The translations under genes were made by a program, and so were the position numbers. The notes under the pieces are model-generated. The model saw nothing but the letters and a program-made list of their open reading frames with translations. It ran no database searches and was not told the DNA's origin. A DNA stretch of 35,478 bases from positions 1-35,478 of the forward strand of contig NZ_LDJJ01000069.1 in assembly GCF_001431465.1 (NCBI RefSeq). The letters run 5' to 3'. Positions 28,712 to 35,478 of this stretch are shown one piece after another. Every line of letters begins with the position of its first letter. Within the stretch, counting starts at the first letter, position 1. The stretch comes from Stenotrophomonas terrae. GTDB lineage: Bacteria; Pseudomonadota; Gammaproteobacteria; Xanthomonadales; Xanthomonadaceae.

Positions 28712-29746
28712 ATGAGTTACGACCCTGCTTTTAGCGGTGTAACACCAGGCCAGCCGCCGCGGCTTCTTGATACTGTCCGTGCGCAGATTCGGCTACGGCA
28801 TTACAGCATCCGCACCGAGCAGGCTTATCTGGGTTGGATAAAGCGCTTCATTCTGGCTAACGGCAAACGTCATCCGCGGGTGATGGGCGGCGACGAGGTG
28901 ACGGCATTTCTCAGCCGGTTGGCGACGGAGGGTAAGGTTGCGCCGTCCACCCAGAATCAGGCGTTGGCGGCCTTGCTGTTCCTCTACCGGGAGGTGCTGC
29001 GGATGGAGCTTCCGTGGTTGCAGGATGTTGTGCGCGCCAAGCGACCGAAGCGTTTGCCCGTCGTTCTTTCCGTGGAGGAGGTTGCGAGGATGCTGTCCGC
29101 AATCCCGGAAGGGGTTGCGGCGCTGATGGCTCGCCTGCTCTATGGCACTGGCATGCGCCTGATGGAATGCCTGCGCTTGCGGATCAAGGACGTGGACTTT
29201 GCGCGGCACGAAATATGCGTGCGCGCAGGCAAGGGCAACAAGGACCGGCGCGTGCCGCTGCCGGTGTCGCTGCGCGAGCGCCTGCAACAGCAGCGTGAGT
29301 GGGCGCTGGCACTGCACCAAGGTGATCTGGCTGCAGGCGCTGGGCGCGTGCATCTGCCCCATGCCTTGGCGCGGAAGTACCCCGAAGCTGACCGGCAGCC
29401 GGGCTGGCAGTACCTGTTTCCGTCGAACAGGATGTCGTGTGATCCACGCACGGGACGGCGCGGGCGTCATCATGTCAGTGAGGAAGTGCTGCAACGGGCA
29501 ATCAAGCAAGCGCGCCTGCAGGTGCGGGTTCTGCAGCCGGCCACCTGCCATACCCTGCGGCATTGCTTTGCTACTCATCTGCTCGATGCTGGCTGCGACA
29601 TTCGCACCCTGCAGGAGCTGCTGGGCCACAAGGACATCGCCACCACGCAGATCTACACCCATGTCCTGGGCCGTGGCGCCGGTGCCGTACTGAGTCCTTT
29701 GGACAGGTTGCCGGCACTGCCGTATCCGACTGGAGACGACCAGTGA
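28712..29746 (+). CDS. intI: integron integrase IntI
   Basis: A 344-residue tyrosine recombinase of the integron type. The N-terminal SAM-like domain covers about residues 15-105; the catalytic residues are Arg149 (GTGMRLMECLRLR), Lys174, His280 and Arg283 (HTLRHCFATHLL), His306 (LLGHKDIATTQ) and Tyr315 (IYTHV). Between the two catalytic patches is the extra IntI-specific segment (about 205-255, ALARKYPEADRQPGWQYLFPS), which separates it from XerC/XerD. The ATG at 28712 has GGGAG ten bases upstream; an earlier start at 28652 is less likely. It is divergent from the cassettes, next to attI, and appears complete and active. Confidence 0.96.
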   Translation: MSYDPAFSGVTPGQPPRLLDTVRAQIRLRHYSIRTEQAYLGWIKRFILANGKRHPRVMGGDEVTAFLSRLATEGKVAPSTQNQALAALLFLYREVLRMELPWLQDVVRAKRPKRLPVVLSVEEVARMLSAIPEGVAALMARLLYGTGMRLMECLRLRIKDVDFARHEICVRAGKGNKDRRVPLPVSLRERLQQQREWALALHQGDLAAGAGRVHLPHALARKYPEADRQPGWQYLFPSNRMSCDPRTGRRGRHHVSEEVLQRAIKQARLQVRVLQPATCHTLRHCFATHLLDAGCDIRTLQELLGHKDIATTQIYTHVLGRGAGAVLSPLDRLPALPYPTGDDQ

Positions 29747-29761
29747 GGATGGCGATCTGCA

Positions 29762-30361
29762 TTAGGGAATTGGACGGAACCGCGCTACGCCGTACTCGTC
29801 GCACTCGAAGGTATAGCGGTCCGGGTCAACGGCCGTGGCGATATGTTCGCGCGCCTGCCCTTGGTCGCGGTGACCACAGGCAATCGTGGTGAAGTCCAGC
29901 GGTGCGCACAGCGCGATCCTGGCCGGGCCGTGCATCCCATCGCAGTGGCCGTCGAGTGCTATCCACAGTCGGCCATCCCGTTCGCTCAGTACGAACCCGC
30001 CGTCACCGAGGCCGAGGTGCTCACCGGTGTAGAGCAATACTTCGGGTTCGTCCTTGTTGGTGAACGCGACTCGCATGCCGGCGATGTCATTCCAGTGCAG
30101 TACTTCGCCCGGGCCGCTGCTGAACGCAGGGCAGTCGTGAATGCGAAGGTGCAGTTCGCCGGGTGGCAGATCGTCTTCGTCCAACAGCACGCCATCAGGA
30201 TCAATGCGTTCGGCGTGGATGTCGAAGTCCCACAGCAACGCGGGAAGCTGCGCATCCACATAGGCGCCGAGTTCGGCAGCGGTCACCCGATAGGGGTGGC
30301 CGTTCCAGCTGCAGCTAGCGACAGCTGGCAGCGGGGGCGGGCAGGCGGTGGGCGAATTCAT
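29762..30361 (-). CDS. conserved hypothetical protein
   Basis: A 199-residue acidic soluble protein, MNSPTACPPPLPAVASCSWNGHPY at the start, with FDIHAERIDPDGVLLDEDDLPPGELHLRIHDCP and HWNDIAGMRVAF. No signal peptide and no named family. It follows ilvD closely on the same strand with 30 bp between the ilvD stop and its start, so it is probably the last gene of the ilvD transcript. Convergent with intI, with only 15 bp between the two stops. Confidence 0.8.
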   Translation of the reverse strand: MNSPTACPPPLPAVASCSWNGHPYRVTAAELGAYVDAQLPALLWDFDIHAERIDPDGVLLDEDDLPPGELHLRIHDCPAFSSGPGEVLHWNDIAGMRVAFTNKDEPEVLLYTGEHLGLGDGGFVLSERDGRLWIALDGHCDGMHGPARIALCAPLDFTTIACGHRDQGQAREHIATAVDPDRYTFECDEYGVARFRPIP

Positions 30362-30391
30362 TGCCCCATTCTGCCGCGCCCCGCTTGGCGG

Positions 30392-32230
30392 TCAACCGTC
30401 CAGCAACGCTTTGTCGCGCACCGCGCCCTTGTCGGCGCTGGTGGCGAGCAGGGCGTATGCCTTCAGTGCCGTGGTCACCTTGCGCGGTCGCGCTTCAGCC
30501 GGCTTCCAGCCCTTGGCATCCTGCTCGCTTCGGCGACGGGCCAGTTCAGCATCGTCCACCAGCAGGTTGATGCCGCGCTGCGGGATGTCGATAAGGATGC
30601 GGTCGCCGTCGCGGACCAGGCCAATGGCACCGCCGGCGGCGGCTTCCGGTGAACAGTGACCAATGCTCAGGCCGGAGGTGCCACCGGAGAAGCGACCGTC
30701 GGTGAGCAGGGCGCAGGCTTTGCCCATGCCCTTGGATTTCAGGTAACTGGTCGGGTAAAGCATTTCCTGCATGCCCGGGCCGCCCTTGGGGCCTTCGTAG
30801 CGGATCACCACCACGTCGCCGGCCTGTACTTCGTTGCCGAGGATGCCTTTGACGGCCGCATCCTGGCTTTCGTAGACGCGGGCATTGCCCTCGAAGACGT
30901 GGATGGATTCGTCCACACCGGCGGTCTTCACCACGCAGCCATCGGCGGCGAGGTTGCCGTACAGCACGGCCAGGCCGCCTTCGTTGGAGAACGCATGAGC
31001 GACATCGCGGATGCAGCCTTCGGCGCGATCCGCATCCAATGACGGCCAACGTGTGGACTGGCTGAAAGCGACCTGCGTAGGGATGCCCGCCGGGCCGGCC
31101 TTGTAGAAGGTATGTACGGCTTCGTCCTGCGTCTGGGTGACGTCCCATTGCGCGATGGCCGCACCCAGCGTGCGGCTGTGCACGGTGGAGGCATCGGTAT
31201 GCAGCAGGCCGCCGCGTGCCAGCTCGCCGAGAATGGCCATGATGCCGCCAGCGCGGTGCACGTCTTCGATGTGGTACTTCTGCGTGTTCGGCGCCACTTT
31301 GCACAGCTGCGGCACGCGTCGCGACAGGCGGTCGATGTCGCGCTGGTCGAAGGCGACTTCGGCTTCCTGCGCGGCGGCGAGCAGGTGCAGGATGGTATTG
31401 GTGGAACCACCCATGGCGATATCCAGCGTCATCGCATTTTCGAAGGCCTCGAAAGTGGCGATGCCACGCGGAAGCACGTTGGCTTCTTCGCCGCCGTACC
31501 AGCGGTGGCACAGCTCGACGATGAGACGGCCGGCACGCTTGAACAGCGCCTCACGATCACTATGGGTGGCCACGACGGTGCCGTTGCCCGGCAGCGACAG
31601 GCCCAGCGCCTCGGTCAGGCAGTTCATCGAATTGGCGGTGAACATGCCCGAGCACGAGCCACAGGTGGGGCAGGCGCTGCGTTCGATCGCCGCTACCTGC
31701 TCGTCGCTGATGTTGTCATCGCCGGCAGCGACCATCGCATCGATCAGGTCGAGCTTGTGGTCGGCCAGCTTGGTCTTGCCGGCTTCCATCGGGCCGCCGG
31801 ACACGAATACTGCAGGGATGTTCAGGCGCAAGGCGGCCATCAACATGCCCGGGGTGATCTTGTCGCAGTTGGAGATGCACACCAGCGCATCGGCGCAGTG
31901 GGCATTGGCCATGTATTCCACCGAGTCGGCGATGATCTCGCGGCTGGGCAGTGAATACAGCATGCCGTCATGGCCCATGGCGATGCCGTCATCCACGGCG
32001 ATGGTATTGAATTCCTTGGCTACGCCACCGGCGGCCTCGATCTCGCGAGCCACGAGCTGGCCGAGGTCCTTCAGGTGTACGTGGCCGGGCACGAACTGGG
32101 TGAAGGAATTGACCACCGCGACGATGGGCTTGTGGAAGTCACCATCGGTCATGCCGGTGGCACGCCACAGGGCGCGGGCGCCGGCCATGTTGCGGCCAGC
32201 GGTGGAGGTTTTCGAGCGGTATTCAGGCAT
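30392..32230 (-). CDS. ilvD: dihydroxy-acid dehydratase
   Basis: A 612-residue IlvD that dehydrates 2,3-dihydroxy-isovalerate and its isoleucine counterpart to the 2-oxo acids in branched-chain amino acid synthesis; cytoplasmic, Fe-S and Mg dependent. The start [27 protein letters not shown] matches the family, hence the ATG at 32230; the open frame extends 26 residues further. Fe-S cysteines are seen in [12 protein letters not shown] and [19 protein letters not shown]. Length agrees with E. coli IlvD (616). In Xanthomonas and relatives the chromosomal integron lies beside this gene, as here. Confidence 0.97.
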   Translation of the reverse strand: MPEYRSKTSTAGRNMAGARALWRATGMTDGDFHKPIVAVVNSFTQFVPGHVHLKDLGQLVAREIEAAGGVAKEFNTIAVDDGIAMGHDGMLYSLPSREIIADSVEYMANAHCADALVCISNCDKITPGMLMAALRLNIPAVFVSGGPMEAGKTKLADHKLDLIDAMVAAGDDNISDEQVAAIERSACPTCGSCSGMFTANSMNCLTEALGLSLPGNGTVVATHSDREALFKRAGRLIVELCHRWYGGEEANVLPRGIATFEAFENAMTLDIAMGGSTNTILHLLAAAQEAEVAFDQRDIDRLSRRVPQLCKVAPNTQKYHIEDVHRAGGIMAILGELARGGLLHTDASTVHSRTLGAAIAQWDVTQTQDEAVHTFYKAGPAGIPTQVAFSQSTRWPSLDADRAEGCIRDVAHAFSNEGGLAVLYGNLAADGCVVKTAGVDESIHVFEGNARVYESQDAAVKGILGNEVQAGDVVVIRYEGPKGGPGMQEMLYPTSYLKSKGMGKACALLTDGRFSGGTSGLSIGHCSPEAAAGGAIGLVRDGDRILIDIPQRGINLLVDDAELARRRSEQDAKGWKPAEARPRKVTTALKAYALLATSADKGAVRDKALLDG

Positions 32231-32769
32231 GGCGAGCGAGCGGGGCGGTCGTGCAGAAGTGCAGTGCGATTGATTCTGCATGAAGTTCCCGGTTGCAGCT
32301 GCAACCATCGGATGGGGTAAGGGGAGGCTGGAGTGGGGCGGTTGGCGGAATGTTGGTGGCTGGCTACCAGGGTTCTGGTGGCGACGGGGTTAGGGGCGAA
32401 GTTGAAGTCAGAGACGAAGCCAAAAGCAAAGGCAAATGCACCCCTCCCCAACCCTCCCCTGCGCTGTGCGCAAGGGCGGGGGCTGTTTGCTGCGCTCGTT
32501 CGGATCGCAGCGCAGCCGCTTCTACCCCCTCCCTTGCGCGCAGCGCAGGGGAGGGTTGGGGAGGGGGGCTCTGGATGTTGCCCTCCCATCGCACCCACAG
32601 CGCCCACGCGTTGAATAGCGCCAAGAGCACGGAAATTCCGGAAACCCAGCCGCCCCAAGCATTTCCAATACATCACCTGAAATCCGATTCAGCTTCGGGA
32701 GCTATCCGGTTTCCGCCTTGCAGCCTTCATCGGGCATCATTGGCGGATCACATTGACGGGGAACCGACC
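32231..32769. repeat. 539-bp gap with inverted C/G-rich repeats
   Basis: No credible gene is present. Two 40-bp copies of a C/G-rich element lie head-to-head: 32441-32480 and 32527-32566 are near reverse complements, each with a GCGCTGTGCGC-like hairpin next to CCCCTCCCCAACCCTCCCC. The gap also holds the ilvD leader and must contain the promoter of the ygiB-like gene, which I could not place with confidence. Confidence 0.75.
32291..32306. promoter_or_regulatory. palindrome upstream of ilvD
   Basis: A 16-bp perfect palindrome GGTTGCAGCTGCAACC lies 61 bp upstream of the ilvD start. A regulator-binding site or an RNA hairpin in the leader is possible; no leader peptide with branched-chain codons was found. 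Confidence 0.4.
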
Positions 32770-33336
32770 ATGAAGCGATCCAAGGCCACCGCACTGGTGC
32801 TGATGAGCGCCGTACCGCTGCTGCTGACCGCCTGCCAGAAGGAAGAGGCCGTGCAGACGCAGGAAGGGCTGTACACCTCGGTGGAGGCCTGCAGCGAAGC
32901 GACCGGCGATCCGTCCAGCTGCCGCGAGGCATTTGCCACCGCGCAGAAGCAGTCGGCCGATGCCGCGCCCAAGTACGCCAGCAAGGAAGAGTGCGCCAAG
33001 GAATACCCGGCCGAGCAGTGCGTGCAGCAGCAGACCAGCGCCGGCACCTCCTTCATCGGCCCGATGATGATGGGCTTCTTCATGTCGCAGATGCTCAACG
33101 GTAGCCGTGGTGCCGTGGCCGCACCGCCGGCATCGCAGCCGGCGTTCAAGGACAACGCCAATGGTTGGGCCAAGCCGGCCGCACCGGGTGGCAGCGGCGG
33201 TTTGAACACCGGTAGCGGCATTGGTGCCGGCAAGGCCGGTCTGGCCCCGGTCAACGCCGAGCCGAACCGCGCCGTTACCGCCAGCCGTGGTGGTTTTGGT
33301 TCGCGCAGCGGCGGCCGCAGCAGCGTCGGCGGTTGA
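32770..33336 (+). CDS. ygiB: DUF1190 (YgiB-like) lipoprotein
   Basis: A 188-residue protein with a lipoprotein signal (MKRSKATALVLMSAVPLLLTAC, lipid-modified Cys22) followed by the DUF1190 pattern: YTSVEACSEATGDPSSCREAFATAQK, then KYASKEECAKEYPAEQC and a Gly/Ser-rich tail (GFGSRSGGRSSVGG). E. coli YgiB is the same type and is likewise adjacent to YgiC. The ATG at 32770 begins the signal; a much longer open frame upstream runs through repeat DNA. Four bases separate its stop from the next start, so the pair is translationally coupled. Confidence 0.88.
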   Translation: MKRSKATALVLMSAVPLLLTACQKEEAVQTQEGLYTSVEACSEATGDPSSCREAFATAQKQSADAAPKYASKEECAKEYPAEQCVQQQTSAGTSFIGPMMMGFFMSQMLNGSRGAVAAPPASQPAFKDNANGWAKPAAPGGSGGLNTGSGIGAGKAGLAPVNAEPNRAVTASRGGFGSRSGGRSSVGG

Positions 33337-33340
33337 TGCA

Positions 33341-34528
33341 GTGAAGCGTGTAGCAATTGCCGAGCGCGGCAACTGGCGGGACCGTGCCGCCGAGGCAGGG
33401 TTCCGTTTCCATACCATCGACGGTGCGCCGTACTGGGATGAAAGCGCGTATTACGCGTTCACCCTGCGCCAGATCGAGAACGATATCGAAGACCCCAGCG
33501 CCGAGCTGCATGCCATGGCGCTGGATCTGGTTGACGAGGTGGTAGGCAGCGAGGCGCTGATGGCGCAGCTGGCCATCCCGGAAGCGTTCCGCGACTGGAT
33601 CGCCGAAAGCTGGCGTCGGCGCGACCCGCATCTCTACGGTCGCCTGGATTTTGCCTATGACGGCAATGGCCCGGCCAAACTGTATGAGCTGAACTACGAC
33701 ACGCCAACTTCGCTGTACGAAGCGTCCTTCTTCCAGTGGCAATGGCTGGAAGACCAGCGCAACCGTGGCGCCTTGCCGCAGCAGGCGGACCAGTTCAATT
33801 CCATCCACGAAACCCTGGTGGAGCGGTTTGCCGAGTTGACCTCACGCCTGCCGCCGCCGCTGTATTTCAGCGCGGTGGGAGAGTCCGAGGAAGATCAGGG
33901 CACGGTAGCCTACCTGCGCGATTGCGCGGCACAGGCCGGGTTGCGCGCGGCGGCTATCGCCATCGAGGATATCGGCTTGTCGGCGGATGGTCGTTTCACC
34001 GATCTGGACGATGTGGTGATCGGCAGCCTGTTCAAGCTGTATCCGCTGGAAGACCTGATGCGCGAAGAATTCGGCGCAGCCTTGCCGCGCTCGGGCGTGC
34101 AGTTGCTGGAGCCGGCGTGGAAGGCGGTGTTGAGCAACAAGGGCATCCTGCCGTTGTTGTGGCAGCGCCACCGTGGCCACCCGAATCTGCTGGAATGTCA
34201 CTTCGATGACGGCAGTGCCTTGCCGGCAGGTTGGGTGCGCAAGCCGCTGCATTCGCGCGAAGGCGCCAACGTGGCGATGCACATGAACGATGGCAGCTGG
34301 CAGGAGAGCGAAGGCCCATACACCGGCCCCAGCATTCGCCAGGCCTTCCATGCCTTGCCGGTGTTCGACGGCAACTATCCGCTGGTGGGTAGCTGGGTGG
34401 TGGGCGACCGCGCCTGTGGCGTTGGCATCCGCGAGGACAACAGCCGCATCACCCGCGACAGTGCGCGCTTTGTACCGCACGCCATCATTGATGACGCCCC
34501 GCAGGGCACCACGCGGATCTATCTGTAG
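33341..34528 (+). CDS. ygiC: glutathionylspermidine synthase-like ATP-grasp protein, YgiC type
   Basis: A 395-residue protein matching the C-terminal synthetase domain of glutathionylspermidine synthase (ATP-grasp fold), as in E. coli YgiC/YjfC. Typical parts are YGRLDFAYDGNGPAKLYELNYDTPTSLYEA, DQGTVAYLRDCA, LEPAWKAVLSNKGILPLLW and KPLHSREGANV. It lacks the amidase domain, and YgiC-type proteins are not shown to make glutathionylspermidine, so the product is open. The GTG at 33341 gives the family start (KRVAIAERGNWRDRA), four bases after the ygiB stop. The TAG stop lies at the edge of a palindromic repeat. Confidence 0.92.
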   Translation: MKRVAIAERGNWRDRAAEAGFRFHTIDGAPYWDESAYYAFTLRQIENDIEDPSAELHAMALDLVDEVVGSEALMAQLAIPEAFRDWIAESWRRRDPHLYGRLDFAYDGNGPAKLYELNYDTPTSLYEASFFQWQWLEDQRNRGALPQQADQFNSIHETLVERFAELTSRLPPPLYFSAVGESEEDQGTVAYLRDCAAQAGLRAAAIAIEDIGLSADGRFTDLDDVVIGSLFKLYPLEDLMREEFGAALPRSGVQLLEPAWKAVLSNKGILPLLWQRHRGHPNLLECHFDDGSALPAGWVRKPLHSREGANVAMHMNDGSWQESEGPYTGPSIRQAFHALPVFDGNYPLVGSWVVGDRACGVGIREDNSRITRDSARFVPHAIIDDAPQGTTRIYL

Positions 34529-34640
34529 CAGCGGCGCAAGCCGCGAAGCAGGTAGTGCTGAAAATGCCTCTGTAGAGCCGAGCCATGCTCGGCTGGGGCA
34601 CTACCGGTGAAGCCTCTGCCGAGCATGGCTCGGCACTACA
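34525..34640. repeat. composite palindromic repeat unit A
   Basis: It begins with GTAGCAGCGGCGCAAGCCGCGAAG, then a GTAGAGCCGAGCCATGCTCGGCT palindrome (34572-34594) and its inverted partner GCCGAGCATGGCTCGGCACTAC (34618-34639). The GTAG ends and the paired palindromes match Stenotrophomonas GTAG-type REP elements. The unit overlaps the last bases of the ygiC-like gene. Confidence 0.85.
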
Positions 34641-34652
34641 GGTGGGGCATTT

Positions 34653-34766
34653 GTAGGAGCGGCGTAAGCCGCGAAGCAGGCGATGCTGGAAATGCCTTGT
34701 AGAGCCGAGCCATGCTCGGCTGGGGCACTACTAGTGAAGCTTCTGCCGAGCATGGCTCGGCACTAC
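34653..34766. repeat. composite palindromic repeat unit B (tandem copy of A)
   Basis: It repeats unit A in the same order: GTAGGAGCGGCGTAAGCCGCGAAG, a GTAG palindrome from 34699, and its inverted partner at 34745-34766. The two units differ by about a dozen changes. The second ends 22 bp before the convergent DUF58 gene; the hairpins may also act as a terminator. Confidence 0.85.
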
Positions 34767-34788
34767 CGGATTGCGGCGGTGACGCGCC

Positions 34789-35478
34789 TTACAGCAGGCC
34801 GTCGCGCTTTACTGCGAGGTAGCGTTCAACCAGAGCTGCCGGCAGCTCTTCGGCGGTTACGTCCAGCACCATTACCCGATGGCTGCGCAGTGCTTCATGC
34901 GCGTCGCTGCGTTGTTGCAGGTAGCCGGCGATGGCGCCGGCCTGGATTGCATCCGGCAGGGTCTCCACCTCGCGTGCCAGTGCCTGGTCCAGCTCGCGTT
35001 CGCGCAGGCTGGCCACGCAGACCAGATGCCGCTTCTGCAGCAGGCGCACGGCGGCCAGCAGGTCCTCGATATCTTCATCGCGAACATTGGTGACCAGCAT
35101 CACCAGGCTGCGCCGCGATTGCCGCAACGACAGCTCGGTGGCTGCGGCCAAATAGTCGGTGGCCACCGGTTTGGGCTGCAGGTCGTAGCTGGCCCGCAGC
35201 AGGCTGTCGATCGCGCCCATGCCACGCTTGGGCGCTACCCAGCGGCTGTCACCGCCGCTGGCGAAAAGACCGACGCCATCACCCTGGCGCAGTGCCAGAT
35301 ACGACACCACCAACGCAGCATTGAGCACATGGTCGAAATGCGACAGGCCACCTTCGTCGGCCATCATCCGCCGGCCGGTGTCGATCATCATCACCAGCTG
35401 CTGGTTCTTTTCGTCCTGGTACTCGCGCGAAATCAGTTTGCGCGCGCGCGAGGTGGCCTTCCAGTCGATCTGGCGCAG
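34789..35478 (-). CDS. DUF58-family protein, 3' part
   Basis: 229 residues of the C-terminal part of a DUF58 protein; the frame is open to the end of the window, so the N-terminus is missing. The sequence IDWKATSRARKLISREYQDEKNQQL followed by VMMIDTGRRM is the hallmark, including the D-x-G-x-(S/M) start of a von Willebrand A-like fold. These proteins usually accompany a MoxR AAA ATPase and VWA membrane proteins; those partners should lie to the right of the window. Function in the cell is not well defined. Confidence 0.9.
   Translation of the reverse strand: MRQIDWKATSRARKLISREYQDEKNQQLVMMIDTGRRMMADEGGLSHFDHVLNAALVVSYLALRQGDGVGLFASGGDSRWVAPKRGMGAIDSLLRASYDLQPKPVATDYLAAATELSLRQSRRSLVMLVTNVRDEDIEDLLAAVRLLQKRHLVCVASLRERELDQALAREVETLPDAIQAGAIAGYLQQRSDAHEALRSHRVMVLDVTAEELPAALVERYLAVKRDGLL

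Larger units (their letters stand above)
16795..29746. mobile_element. chromosomal integron: intI, attI and at least 27 gene cassettes
   Basis: The element consists of an integrase gene on the plus strand (28712-29746), an attI/Pc region (28546-28614) and a cassette array read on the minus strand from 28.55 kb leftwards. I count 27 attC sites with recognisable cores plus one decayed site. The attC sites are 55-60 bp and share one consensus, the hallmark of sedentary chromosomal integrons. The position next to ilvD matches integrons reported in Xanthomonas and relatives. Twenty-three cassettes with recognisable attC cores carry an ORF and four carry a repeated ORF-less sequence. Confidence 0.96.

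Noticed and set aside
30546..31511. 321-codon minus-strand frame inside ilvD
   Set aside because: It is an out-of-frame reading of ilvD with a strongly Arg-rich composition and no family resemblance.
1..35478. tRNA, rRNA or riboswitch genes
   Set aside because: I found no tRNA cloverleaf, rRNA stretch or known riboswitch core by eye; a covariance search could still find a small RNA.

Overview
The window looks like the chromosome of a Stenotrophomonas-type gammaproteobacterium (Lysobacteraceae/Xanthomonadaceae). The coding DNA is GC-rich. There are paired repetitive palindromes that begin or end in GTAG, of the kind described in Stenotrophomonas maltophilia. A chromosomal integron sits directly beside ilvD, which is the known Xanthomonas/Stenotrophomonas location. 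This assignment rests on recognition of sequence features; no database search was possible.

Left part (1-10.4 kb), ordinary chromosome: an alpha/beta hydrolase; an NmrA-type oxidoreductase divergent from a LysR regulator; a LysR regulator divergent from an MFS exporter plus a DkgB-type aldo/keto reductase; a repeat-rich gap; a small conserved protein; a second aldo/keto reductase; an exported SAM-methyltransferase-like protein; the 23S rRNA pseudouridine synthase RluE; and a conserved protein of unknown function.

Middle part (10.4-28.6 kb): a run of small genes, all on the minus strand. From 17.3 to 28.55 kb this is a clear integron cassette array. I count 27 well-preserved attC sites of about 60 bp, each with its cassette to the right. 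Most cassettes hold one small ORF of unknown function; many encode membrane proteins, lipoproteins or exported proteins. Four cassettes hold no conserved ORF and are copies of the same 278-281 bp sequence. A 28th, decayed attC lies at 16.8 kb. Further left (10.4-16.8 kb) small minus-strand genes continue: a VOC protein, a RibD/DHFR-like reductase, a trypsin-like protease and several hypotheticals. Only attC-like scraps lie between them, so this may be the eroded old end of the array.

Right part (28.5-35.5 kb): attI and a candidate cassette promoter Pc (28587-28614), then the integron integrase gene on the plus strand with all catalytic residues, a conserved hypothetical gene, ilvD, a repeat-rich gap, the ygiB-like lipoprotein plus ygiC-like ATP-grasp pair, a tandemly duplicated block of GTAG palindromes, and the 3' part of a DUF58 gene that runs off the window.

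How it fits together: IntI, attI and Pc form the platform. Cassettes inserted at attI would be read leftwards from Pc, with the newest cassettes near 28.5 kb and the oldest to the left. The attC sites also take part in coding: 13 cassette genes take their stop codon from the attC core, one gene translates most of an attC as its C-terminus, and one attC frame is fully open and could join neighbouring cassettes into fusion proteins.
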